Origin: Parus major
Lineage: Eukaryota > Chordata > Aves > Passeriformes > Paridae
Reading direction: 5' to 3'
Length of the DNA: 64,000 bases
Assembly (NCBI RefSeq): GCF_001522545.3
Contig: NC_031771.1
Location: forward strand, 34,545,090-34,609,089
Position numbers and translations under genes: made by a program. Below the pieces are notes generated by a model, which was not told where the DNA came from, did not search any database, and worked only from the letters and a program-made list of their open reading frames with translations. Position 1 is the first letter of the stretch. The number at the start of each line of letters is the position of its first letter. This document shows positions 40,011 through 51,600 of the stretch, piece by piece.

Positions 40011-41546
40011 AAAAGAGCCATCCTCTCGCTACTGTACAAGTCCAGGCTCCTTTGTGTCTGGATTTCCTCACGTCTAGAAAATAGATCTATTCACTCTGAA
40101 ACCCAGCGAGACATTTAGCAATTCTCCTCCTTCAGGCCCACATTTCTTTCCCTTGTTTTGCTTCCTTCTTACCCCTTGAGGGGAAAAAAAAAGAGAAAAT
40201 CTTGGCTGGTCCTTCTCTGCTTTCCTGGCTTGAAAGCCAGGAATGAAATGAAAACCTCAGCTACAGTAATGATATGCTGCCTCCTTCCAGCCAGGAGGAA
40301 AAATCTCTTTCGAATCTCCACACGGACAGGCAGAAATTCATAAAGAGCTAAAGCTTTTTATCCTACATCAAAACTGTCTCTAGCCTTTACGAAACTCAGC
40401 AAGATCTGTTCTTTCCTTCCAAATTGTTACCCTTGTCTAAGACTCAAGAATAAAATAAGCTCTTTGGGACAGTCAGGAAGCTGGACATCACTTTTGGGTA
40501 AAATGAGTACTTTGGAAGACAAAAATAGAAATAAAGTTCATAAAATGTGACATTTACATTACTTTCATTAGCCAATTTGGGTTCTGCTTTCTGTTCTTTC
40601 TTGCTGATAGGGTTGCAAGTAATAAATATATGTATGGAAGGCATCCAGTTTTGTTTAATTCACTGGCATTGTCTGAGGAGCAATGAATCATGTCAGAGAT
40701 TTAAAGGGATTACTGATAGAGAAGAGTGTAACCTTTCTTCCAATACAACAGCTGTTCTGAAAAATTTCCATAATAACAGTTGCTTTTAATTATATAAAGA
40801 ATTGCAAAGCCTTTTTAGCTTCATATCAATAATGCAGCTTTGATTCAAAAGTTGCTAAAGAGATAATCCTCAGCCTTTTTTGTCAGAGCCAGTCTGTGAA
40901 TAGCAATGATTTAAATCCCAATGTCATCTTTTTTATCAAAGGAAGGAAAGAATAGTCTTTATTTCCTTGGAACTTAGACTGAAAAATTACAAACAATGCT
41001 TGGAAAACATTCTTCTCATAAGATGCCTTCAAGAAATGCTACCAATGCCTAAACAGACACATGTAAAATAAAAGTATCAGACATACGGCACAGACATGAG
41101 GAGAAAAAAAAAATCCACTAAAATATCTAGTCAAACATTACCGATAAGAATAAATCATAAATCTCTATATCTAGAATTGGTGTCTTTTACTAAAGAAGGA
41201 TTATTTTTAGTAATTTTCAGGGCCCTGCCAAGTCAGTAAAAATTGCATTTCTTTATCTTCCACTCTCCCTGCTTCTTTCTGTGATTAAGTACTGGCCTCT
41301 GACTGCTTAATGCTTATTCATTCCTCATTTTCTGGGCAGATCACTAGTTTGTGAAGATAATTAGAGACCCCTGCTATTCCTCCTAAGCCTTGAATCTTCA
41401 GACTAATTAAAATGGAGTGCTGCATATACACATGCAGCTGATAAAGGCTTACAGCAAGGTACCAAAATCATACTATTTGTGTCACACAAAAAAAGAAGAA
41501 CTCATTGCAACTGCTAGGATGGAGCAACATTTTTGCTATGGTCTTC
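40011..41546. other. Intergenic, nothing recognised
   Basis: A+T-rich with an A-run near 41,105. No gene or repeat family could be identified. Confidence 0.5.
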
Positions 41547-42069
41547 TTTCGTGGTTTAAGCATAGTATCCTTCAATTTAGTACTCTCACTGAGACACTCC
41601 AAACCACGTGCTACTCTCTTGCTTCCCTTTTCCCTTTCCTCCCACTCTGCAGAGGGCTGGAGAGGAGAATTGGAGGCAGAAAAGGCAAAGACCACTCATG
41701 GATTGAGATAAAAAGTCACTGGAAACAGCAATGAGATAAGAAAAAAAAAACAGCAACAATATTAAAAGCAAAAGCTTACAAGAGAGAAAGTGATCCACAT
41801 GCAAAAATGTTCACCATGGCACTCAACCCGACCAAGGCCACGTCACCCCAACCATTCCCTCTGGCTCGGGACCAGCGCTGCCCAACTGCTCCCTCCAGAA
41901 GGCACTGGCACCCTGCTTATTCCAGCAGCAGGGGCCCTTCTCCCTAGGAGAGTCCTTTTCCCCCACCCCTGCCAATGACCTGAGGCGGTACAGATCAACC
42001 TCTGGATCCTAGACATGCCCCCTCCTAGCTACTGCAAAAATTAACACTGTTCTGGCCAGAATCATGACA
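41547..42069. mobile_element. Decayed solo LTR of an avian endogenous retrovirus-like element
   Basis: The segment begins TTTCGTGGTTTAA and ends AAAATTAACACTGTTCTGGC plus CAGAATCATGACA. It keeps, in order, landmarks of a very common avian LTR family (start TGTCGTGGTTTAA, internal ACTCGTGGGTTGAGATAAAG, end AAAATTAACTCTATCCC...GACA); here the internal block is ACTCATGGATTGAGATAAAA at about 41,694-41,713. Length, about 520 bp, fits a solo LTR. The first TG is lost and no internal retroviral region or clear target duplication is present, so it is old and inert. Orientation relative to transcription is not determined. Family name not assigned. Confidence 0.5.
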
Positions 42070-45000
42070 CCCTCACTGTATTTTGCCCACCCACTTATCA
42101 CTTATTTTGTTCTGTTATTACAGCTTCATGAATCTTCTAATACTATGCTTTTGAACAATATTAATATAATATTTCCAGTATGGCATTAAAGTATAAGATA
42201 AAATGTCGAAGAAAATATGGCAAATTCTTTATCATACTCTTCTAACTTCTTTTATTTTTTCTTGAGGTGTCAATATTTAAAGTATAACATGCAGTATAAG
42301 TGAATACACCTGGGAGCAGTGCACATATAAATGCAATATAGGCAAGAAGGCTACAAAGAATTTTTCTGCCTCTCTCCAGGTACCAATTTTCTCCTTTCGT
42401 TTTAGCATGTAGATAGCCTAGAGGCACTGCTGGACACACTGTCTTAAAGATCTTCAAGATTTTATCATTTGAATAAACTACTGCAAGCTTTAAATGCTTT
42501 CTTTTATCCTCCAGACAAGAGCAGTAACTTTTATTTAATTTGGGACGAGCCAATATCCATCAACAAAACAAAGAAAACTACTGGCCCTGAACTGTGTCTC
42601 AAGACGCAGTAAAGTTATGAGAAGTGTTCATAAATTGCCAAGAAGGTTGTCTGTACTTATCCCATGAATCTCCAGCTTCAGTAAGATCTGCTGTCCCCAC
42701 CCTGAGGCAGTGGCACATTGCTGTCATATTGTTTCTTCAAATGAAGTTAAACTATGACTGTAAATTAGATTATGCCATTCTGAATGGGTAGAGGCACCTA
42801 CGCTGACAGATTTTAGTAACTAAAAGCAACAAAGTATGTATCTGGGAAGGGAGTAAGAACCTTTAAGGAGTTATAGTTTTCAGTACAAACTTAGAAAGTA
42901 AATTTTTCTTTTCAATTATTTTCCAAACATTTTATTTCTAATTTAAGTAGAGTCTAAGTCAATTCTAATGACTCTAATACTAATCTATAATTTAAGAATT
43001 GCAAAAGATCTTTTCTCCTTTGGGTATAATATTTTGAGAAGAAACATGCAGGAAAGAAATTGGAAATGCATCATTTGTGTACCACAATGAGCATCTCTGA
43101 ACAAATTCCTGTATTCTTGGATCTTTCTTTTTCTCCAGTTTTGCTTTCTAACACAAAATCCCTCACATAGTTAAAATCCCAGTTTCAAATCATCAGTGAA
43201 CTTGCTGAAGAGACATTCTAATCCTTCTGCTAAGTCTTTTCTAGGAAGCTAACTTTGTGCTGTAGCCAAATATCTCCACGCAGAATGTGCTCACAAATCA
43301 AGAGTTGATACCATTTTGTCTATACGTCATACATAGATGGAATTGTTTAACTGCCTCTACATGATTTTTTTTTGGTGTGTGCTCCAAGAGATGCAGTTCC
43401 TTGTAATGGCCACATGGTCAGCTCGAACGAAAACACGGTGAGGAGTGTAGTCTCACGTGGAGCGGTCTCTACAAGTCTTCTGCTGGCTTAAAAAGTCACA
43501 CAAGAAGGAATACATCTAGGTTCAAAGCACTCTGTACGATTTGAAGCAACATATGGTTTATTGATACGGGGTCACCAAAGGAACTGTCACACTGGGTTAC
43601 TAGGTACTCTAATGGAGAAAAGAGGAATCCTTTTAGTAAAACATTTAATTTAAACTAAAAAAAAAAAAAAATAGATGGATACTGAATTCTTAAGAATATA
43701 ACGTATTAATAACACGATTAAGACACAGATTCGCTTCCAACAAGCCAAAATCAAATTCATAATCTCAAAAGCCCCTGCCACAATTAATGGCAAGATCACA
43801 GCCTTAGATTAGAATATCCTTCCAGAGGTAATTCTATTATAAAACATAAAGTTTGAGGTGGCTATCTTCAGAAGTCATATGTTGAAAATTGTATTTGGTA
43901 ATAGCAGGCTAATGTAAATGATTAAATTAAATCCACCAAATTAAATCTGTCCTGGTGGTAGTTTTAACTCTAGCAAAAATCAAAGCATGTTATGCAAAGA
44001 AAAAGCATTCTGATAAGAGGAACAGCTCAGAATGGTGTCTTTTCTAGTCTACTCCATACTTTCTCAGGAAAGCTGTCGGATCAATTTTCTCCATTTCTCA
44101 AAGGGAGGAGGCACCACTGATTGGACTGCTATGGCAGCTTAAAGCAGCTTCCATTCTCCTGTTTGAAAAAAATAAAAAATAAAAATTGCTTTGCTTGGAT
44201 TTCTAACTAAAGGAGCTGTTTCACTGCTATGAATCCAGACTCCAGAGGTGTCTAGGAAACTCCACTGGCACTTCCACACAGTACCTGGCTCAGCATACAA
44301 CTGAGTCAACTCTCCCCTTACACTTCATAAAGGAGCCAGGTGAGTGCTTGAAGGCTTGCAGCAGGGTATCCAATACAAGGAATGATCCGTGTGTGGCTAA
44401 TGGAGAGAGAGACCTAATGAAGCCCCTGATGTAAATCATTGTCTGGTGAGGTGCCTACCTACTGCCACTGATTGCACAGAGTTTTCACAGTTTCCCTTAC
44501 CTTAGATATATAGTATAGTTGATGGACCTCGATTATCACCAAATTTTAGGGAGTGTGAATATCTTGCCTGTCTCTTTGTAATCCTAACTCCCTCTTGTGG
44601 AATTAACCCTTTGGTCTGAGTAGCAGAAAAATTCAAATTTAAGAGAGATTATTTCTGCTTTTTTCCCCCTCCCCCAGCAAAGCCCAAGAAATGAATACAG
44701 TATGAGGGTCTCTGGAAAGACATATGATTTTCAGTGTTAGAAAGCAATCCATGTATAATTCCTGAGTGAAAATGGCAAAATTACTCTGCTGAAGACTAAC
44801 ACCAAACTAGCCCAGGTTTTCAAAGGTGTTGAATTTTTTATCTCTAGGGAAATCAAGGACTGCTATAGAGATAAAAAGCTATATTTTCTGAAAGAGTGGT
44901 ATCTTGTTTACAGCTGACTGCCATTGACAGGTGAACCTGTCATACTCTTAATCATTACCCAGGGAAATTCTGATAATATTGTGACAATATTGAAAAAATA

Positions 45001-48000
45001 GTAATTTTTAAAGATATAATTGCACACACAATTAAACAGTTTAGGTTTTTTTGCGGCCTCTATCTGTCTAATCCTAAAGCATGTTCTCTCTGGAAATTTC
45101 AAGTACAATATATACCTCTATAAGTATTTTTCTTTCTTCTTATATGAATTGGAACCCTAAGAATATGCTTACTGTGACCAGTTTTAAGTAGGTAGAAATT
45201 AGGACAGAACTACTTAGTGTCAACTATCCCTTTTACTTCCAAACCATTAATTAAGTACTCCATTTGGAAAACATACTCCATGTCCAGTGAGAATGGTATG
45301 TAAGTTGTAGCATTTTACTATGGCTCCAACAATGAAATAAATGCAAGAAACTCTCATACTAAAGCTATTATTCACGACTTGGTTATAATTTTATATTGAT
45401 ACTTCAGTTCCCCAAGAACCTCCTTGACCTCTATCTGCACAGTAACTACAGCTGTAAAAACAAAGCTAAAATAATATGGGCCTTTTTGTAAAGGAAATAA
45501 AGACCTCTCTATCAATAAAAGAATCCAGACACTCAAGGCATTATTTATTTTCAGATAATTGACAAAAAATAATTTAACTATGTGTCCATATAAACTATGC
45601 ATGACCCTCAAAAATCACTGGCAGACCAGGAATTTATAACCAGAACACATTCCCTTGACAGTGCAACTATTTGGATTAATTGCATTAAGAGACTTAATTT
45701 TGAAGGATTTGGGAATGTTTTTACAAGGTTTAGGACGGATTTCATTGGGATTACATGATGAGCAATTTTGAGTGTGCTTAACTGTTCACATTAACTCTCT
45801 AGGCAACCACGACACAGATCAGTCATCCACTGATTATTAATTCTTATCCAAGATTTTGTCACCATAAAGGGAATATCTTTGTAGTTCACCGTAAACTTCA
45901 ACAAGCCAGTAGAAAAAAAATAACAAACCATGCTTTGACAAGGATCTCAGTGCTGATGTTCTGTGTACTGCTGGATTTGAACAGAGTGTGCTTGTACTCT
46001 GCATATTTCTTTTCTCGTTTTTTTTTTGCCTTCAGAAAAAATGTAATTTTACTATTTGATCTAAAATTATGTTTAAGTTGGTCTATATTTAAATTGATCT
46101 ATATTTGCCATATGATAATATTCCTTGACAACACCACTTTCAAAGCTCTATTAATTGCAAATCTAACTTACGTATTTAAACAGAGCACCAATGTTCTAAG
46201 ATTAATTCTAGGGAGAAAATATGCATAAACTAAAAAGTTTTAGCAGTTGGATGTCAGTAGTTCTACTTGCACAAATTAACTACATCAATTTTATGACAAA
46301 TGTCTTTTTACATGAACTGGGACAAGGCACAGAATTAGGGTTTCTATATAAATTCTAGAAAATTGAATTAAAAAAAGAATTGTATTTTTTTTATAATTCT
46401 GGGAACCTGAAGTTTTAGAAAGAAATGTACTTTTCTGTGTTTAATTTTTTTCTAATGAGATCAAAACTGCAGTAATATACCAAAATGTGAGTGTCCAATG
46501 CTGAGCATACTGTTCTGTTGTATGCTACTATCTGAAGATAAATATGCAAATGCACAAATAAACCAAGAACTGATGCCTGCAAACAACACTGTGAAAAATA
46601 ACAGAGGCAGCTGTGCACAGAGCTCCAAATTTAGGAGTATATGTAGATTTAGTCAATTATTATTTTAAAAATATTTTTTACCTTTCACAGCAGATAACAT
46701 GTCTTACTTGCTCTATCAATTATTCTACAGTAGAAGTCTGATTTTTCTGATGCAAAGGCAGACAGGAAGTAAAAAAAAAAAATTAAAGAAAGTAAAAAAA
46801 TGTTAAACTATTCTTGAGTGAGACTTACTTGCTTGATTGTTTTTTTGTACTTTGCACATTTAATTACCTGTGGGAGTGATTCTTGTGGACATTGGATTTT
46901 TGAAAATCAAAATAAGGTGTGAACAACTATTGATGGAATTACCTGCCTAGAAATATTAAATTCTAATACAGAACTCTGGAATAAATTTAATGGACTTTTT
47001 ATTTTTTTACACTTAAAACTTGCCTTGTAGCCTGAGAATTTCAGTATGGAAACTGAATGGCAGCAACTGAAATTTCCTGACTAAAAGGAAATACTTTCAT
47101 AGAAGCAGCTAAGACTATTTTATTTGGAATGCTGTAAAACACAAAGAGCTGTATATTTCTAACTTAGCTACACTATTAGATCACTAAAAAATTGTATCAG
47201 CAATAATATTGTCCAACAAGTGTTCTTCATTCAGCTATTGTCATTTAGGTACTTTTACTTATAAACTATCCTGATTCAGAGTTCAGCACTGGTCATTTGC
47301 TTCAGAATATAGAACAGTCAGACTAGTACATTACAGTGCTATTACCTCTCTTCCCTTTGTTGCAAATATATTATTAATAAATTTTTATTATAGCAAAGAA
47401 ATTCCCAAATGTTTGTCACCACCAAACTCTTAATATGAATCTCACCAACAACAGATTGTGCATACCTGGAATTCAGCTTTTAGTAGAATTAAAGTGCATG
47501 CAAAAGTTGAGAATGCAGAATTTCTTTTTAAAATTCATGTACATAAGTGGAAAAATGGCTAGAGGGCCTAATTAATGGTTACTATTGGAACTTCTAATTC
47601 ATCTGCAGAATTAGATGTGGAATTGAAAAACCAATCTACTGTAACACACTGCACAAACTATCTACTGAAAAATAGCCAACTATGAAATTAAATCCCTTAT
47701 TATGAAAAACATTATATTTGACTGCCAAGTGACACAGCCAAGGAACTATTGTCTATACTTTTAAAGTGCTTTAAATGTTAATATAGAAACCAGAGTTATC
47801 AATTTCGAATTGCTTGAAAGAACAATAAGGCAGAATTCTGGAGCAACAGAAAAATTACTTTCACATGCCATTTTTTAACATTGCTGATTTCTGACTTGTG
47901 AGCTTAACTCTCTGACTAGAAATTGCCTTATTGTCTTGATATTAAAAGACCACAGCAAAAACACCAGTAAGAAAAAAGGCATTTGCAACAAGTGTAGCAC

Positions 48001-48469
48001 AGCCCAGCTTCAGCAGAAAATGTGAATTATATTTTATTTTAACAAACATCATTTACCCTGATTTATCCACTTTGTGGAAAAAAAAAAAAAATCTTTTACG
48101 GAAAATATGTTTTGATTGAACACAGAAAGAAGAGTGGATATGGGCTGTGCATGTAAGAAATAATATTGTGAGTTTTTGACCAGTGTGAGTATTGCCTCAC
48201 AAGCTGGGCACTGGGAAATGGTGTCCAATGTTCTACCTTGCAACGCAAATTCCTTCAGTTTTCTTAAAGCTCGTAGAGCTTATTATGCTTCTTAGTACTT
48301 CAAATGTGGCGGGTAAAGGAACATTTTGTTTCTGTAAACCTGGACTGACTGTACAAACCTATTAAATAGCGACTTTTTGAAAGCTGAAAGCTGAAATTAA
48401 TTTCTGATTGTGGATTAAAAAGAAAATGCACTTGCGCGTGTTTTAGACACTACCAGGCAGCTACCAGGA
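42070..48469. other. Intergenic, upstream of NEIL3, no gene recognised
   Basis: A+T-rich with A-runs near 43,657, 46,770 and 48,080. No exon, RNA gene or named repeat could be supported. The last few hundred bases before the CpG island show no TATA-type promoter. Confidence 0.5.
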
Positions 48470-48569
48470 GCCAGCGAGTGATTTACGAGCAGCAGGAGCC
48501 GCCCCTCGGCAAGAAATGCGCAGGAAGTACCGGGGTGGAGGCTGGCGCGGCCGCACCGCCCTCAGGCGA

Positions 48570-48583
48570 GCGGGAGATTCGAA
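48570..48583 (+). promoter_or_regulatory. E2F-like plus CHR-like (TTCGAA) element
   Basis: GCGGGAGA is one base from the E2F core in reverse orientation and is directly followed by TTCGAA, a form of the cell-cycle homology region (TTYGAA). It lies 15 bases before the ATG. Human NEIL3 is known to be expressed mainly in S/G2, which fits E2F/DREAM-type control. The assignment is inferred from motifs only. Confidence 0.5.
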
Positions 48584-48598
48584 AGGCGGGCGGCGGCC

Positions 48599-48694
48599 AT
48601 GGTGGAGGGCCCGGGCTGCGCGCTGTGCGCCGAGCGCCTGCGGGCGCGCCTGCGCCGGGGACAGCGCGTGCGGGCCGCGCGGGGCGGCGGCGCG
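48599..48694 (+). CDS. NEIL3: NEIL3 exon 1 (residues 1-32)
   Basis: The ATG sits in a near-ideal initiation context (GCGGCCATGG) inside the CpG island. The first seven residues, MVEGPGC, are diagnostic of NEIL3, with Val2 as nucleophile. I end the exon at GCG|GTGAGG, which gives 32 codons and phase 0. That makes the segment before the GKELF lysine about 22 residues shorter than in human NEIL3, where this lysine is residue 81. A second possible donor (GG|GTGAGA, exon end 48,874) keeps the same frame and would add 60 residues, but those are mostly Arg, Gly and Ala and do not look like NEIL3. Start is secure; the 3' border is moderately sure. Confidence 0.5.
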
Positions 48695-51600
48695 GTGAGG
48701 GCGCGGGCGCGGGCACGGGCCACGGGACAGGGATGGACACAGGGACAAGGGCGGGAGAGAGGCCCGGCCCGGAGACCGGGACAGGGGAGGGCAGTGCAGC
48801 CGCCTCGGGCAGCGGCGGGGAGCCAGCGCTGTCGCTCGTGGGTATCCGCGGTGGTAGGTGCCGCCAAGTGTGGGTGAGAACGAGCGTGCCAGGACGCCGG
48901 AGCTCCGAGCGGGGGTTCGGTGCCCCCCCGTGTCGCAGCTGCAGTCGTCCCTGGGTGTGGTGGGTGTCATCCGCGAATACCGTCTTTATTCTTAAATTGT
49001 GAAATATTCTTGTCAGCAACTCAGTAGGTCTCGGCAGGTCATATGTAAAGGTGATGCTGAAGCTGTAGAAACGGGAGCTTTGAGGAGTAATGAGGGAAAG
49101 CTTTTAGAATCGCTCGTGTTCACTTAGGATAAATTTCAAAATACCGTGTTGCTTGAGGAAACGTTAAATACCAGGGAAATTATTGCTAATCTTGCTTCTT
49201 CATAATCTCAATCGAGGCATGTCCTAGATGTTCTTTAGGGTCCCTTCTGAACCAAACCATCTATGTGAAAATAGAAATATGTGAAACCATAAAGAAATAG
49301 AAAAATATAAAGGTGTGAAACCAATCTATGAGAAAGGTACATCTTGACCTACAGAAAGGGGGCTTTTACTTTTATAATTTTTTTTTAAGTAATTTTAGAT
49401 AGGCCAAGTATATAAATAAAGGGTGTGACATTTGCTTTCAATGTACACAGTATGTAATTTCCCTACTAGTTTTTATCCTTTCATTGACAGCATAAAGCTT
49501 GTTATTAAGGCAGAGTAAGATTGTTTCTTCAATGAAACAATTTAGGAAATAATGTGGTTGAAAATACATCTGTCTCATCATTAAGATATGTCTTAAGATT
49601 AGTCTTTATAGGTTAATATCTTTCAGGACAGATTTTTGAAGTAAGGAGTTATACTCCTAAGGTTTCAAAAAGAAAGCTCACTCCCTCAAATAGTTTCATT
49701 TTCATCACTTTATGCAGTAAAAGTCACCTCAGGGCAGCCTTTATTAGTTGGAAAATGGCCAATTGGAAAATAGCGTTGGACTTGTTAGATTTCACAGGGA
49801 CTGCTATTCATGGCTAAAGCCTTGGCCACTGCTGAATATTACACTGTTAGGAGACTTTGTACTATGATGACTCTAAGGGTTTGCCTGATACCAAAGAGGT
49901 ATGAACTTAACTTCAAATATTTGAAAAGACAAGTTAGTTTTCCATCACAGTCATTTCTTATTCCGGTTTATTTTAAACAAACTTGAGTGCCTTAGAGATA
50001 AAATAAACTTTGTTGCTCAGCAACAGACTCCAAATACTTTTATTGGAAAGGATGAACTGTTTACATGGAAGAAAAATTTTTCTTTCTTCATATTTTGATA
50101 ACAGACAAGGTAAATGATGTTATGCAAGAAATATTTTTATTTTCCTACTTGACAGAAATAATAACCATAAAACTCTCTAAATGTGTATAATTTCAAGGTA
50201 ATAATACAGCGGGAGATTGCATGGAGTAGCTCTGAAATGTCACTAACTAGCAGAAGCCTGGCTGATTTGCCAGAGTTTCTTTCACACGTATTTGTATTGA
50301 AATTGAGTGCTGCAGTTGAAGCACTGATATGTGTATCTGCCATGCAGTCAGCGCTGTGATGACAGTGAATCTGCAGCTCACAGGTTTCAGCAGGGTCTGA
50401 AGGGACCTTGGGGTGCTAGTTAGGGGCACCCTCACAGGCTGAGAAAAATGGGCTGGTGGAAACTCAAGTTCAGCATTTTCAGGACTAGCAGAGTCCTGTG
50501 CTTGGAACAGAAGAGGAACAGCACAGGCCTGGCTGCCACTCAGATGGGAAGTGGCTCTGCACCAAAAAAGGACCTAGGGTCCTGTAAAAGTTGAGTCCAT
50601 GTGACTAGCATGCCATTCCAAGGGACAGCCCCATGCTGGGGTCTGCAGTTTGAGAAGGATGATTCTTACCTCTGATCAGCACTTGCAAGGCTGCACCTGA
50701 GTTTCCAATACCTAATAATAACAAGTTAATAACATACTAGAGTGAGTTAACAATATTCCCCAATAATAACAAGTTAATAAAATACTAGAGTGAGTCCTCT
50801 GGTGTGGTTAGCAGGGTGAAGCACATGGTGCTCAAGGAGAAGCTGACAGAACTGGAGTTTTATTGCTCTCCTCAGCTTCCTGTAGGGAGGATATGGGGGA
50901 GACAGAGCTAGGCTCCTCTTGGACATGCACAGTGGCTGAGAAGCAGCAGATGCAGGTGACAACAGGAGAAATTCTTATTAGATATTAGGAAAAGTGTTCT
51001 ACCACAACAATAGTCAAGCCATGGAACAAGGGTCCAAAGAGGCTGGAGCATCCATTGCTGGAGCTGCTCTGAATTTGACTGGGCAAGGCCCTGGGCTCCG
51101 TGTCCTAAGTGTATTCTGCTTTGACCAGGTAACCTGTAGACATCCCTTAAAATTTTAATGTATTTTCATGTGCTAAGCAAGAAAATATGACTGCTTCAAT
51201 TTCACATTTATCTTGTACTCTAGTAGTGTCTCACCTGCTGCTCACCTGCTTCTGAGATTAAACTAGTAGGAAGAGATATCTCTGTGGGCTCAGTGGAAAC
51301 TTTTCTGTAATACACAAGGCATTATGCAAAGTACTGAAAGTCTATTAGTAACATTTGAAGAAGGATATGGATCTGCAAATGGCAGAATTGACGCTCTGAC
51401 ATGTTTTTAATATTCAAACTGTAACTATTTATTTTACAGCAGTCTAAAACTTAGATTATAAATTCATGACTCAAAGGAAAATGCATACAATTCCCTGATA
51501 AAAGAGATGTATTGTTTCAATTGGGAAAAAAATTGAGCAAGTTATGATAGTGTTAGCAGTAGTGACTGCTTCCTGGGTTAACAGTCCCATTGTTTTTGGT

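Larger units (their letters stand above)
48470..48960. promoter_or_regulatory. NEIL3: CpG-island promoter of NEIL3
   Basis: This roughly 490-base stretch is strongly G+C- and CpG-rich inside A+T-rich surroundings, and it covers the start codon. No TATA box is visible at a useful distance. Candidate sites upstream of the ATG are a GCCGCCCC Sp1-like box near 48,498, an ETS-like CAGGAAGT at 48,521-48,528, an E2F-like GCGGGAGA at 48,570-48,577 and TTCGAA at 48,578-48,583. The long - strand frames here (up to 178 codons) are typical G+C-rich shadows, not genes. Confidence 0.5.

Noticed and set aside
39767..40118. Several overlapping frames (60-112 codons, both strands) in the orphan CpG island
   Set aside because: Open in many frames at once because of base composition. 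No recognised domain, and no splice partner was found.
48461..49019. Long - strand frames (up to 178 codons) and a + strand 174-codon frame over the NEIL3 CpG island
   Set aside because: G+C-rich DNA lacks stop codons by composition. The products are Arg/Pro/Ala/Gly-rich, without domains, and overlap the genuine NEIL3 exon 1.
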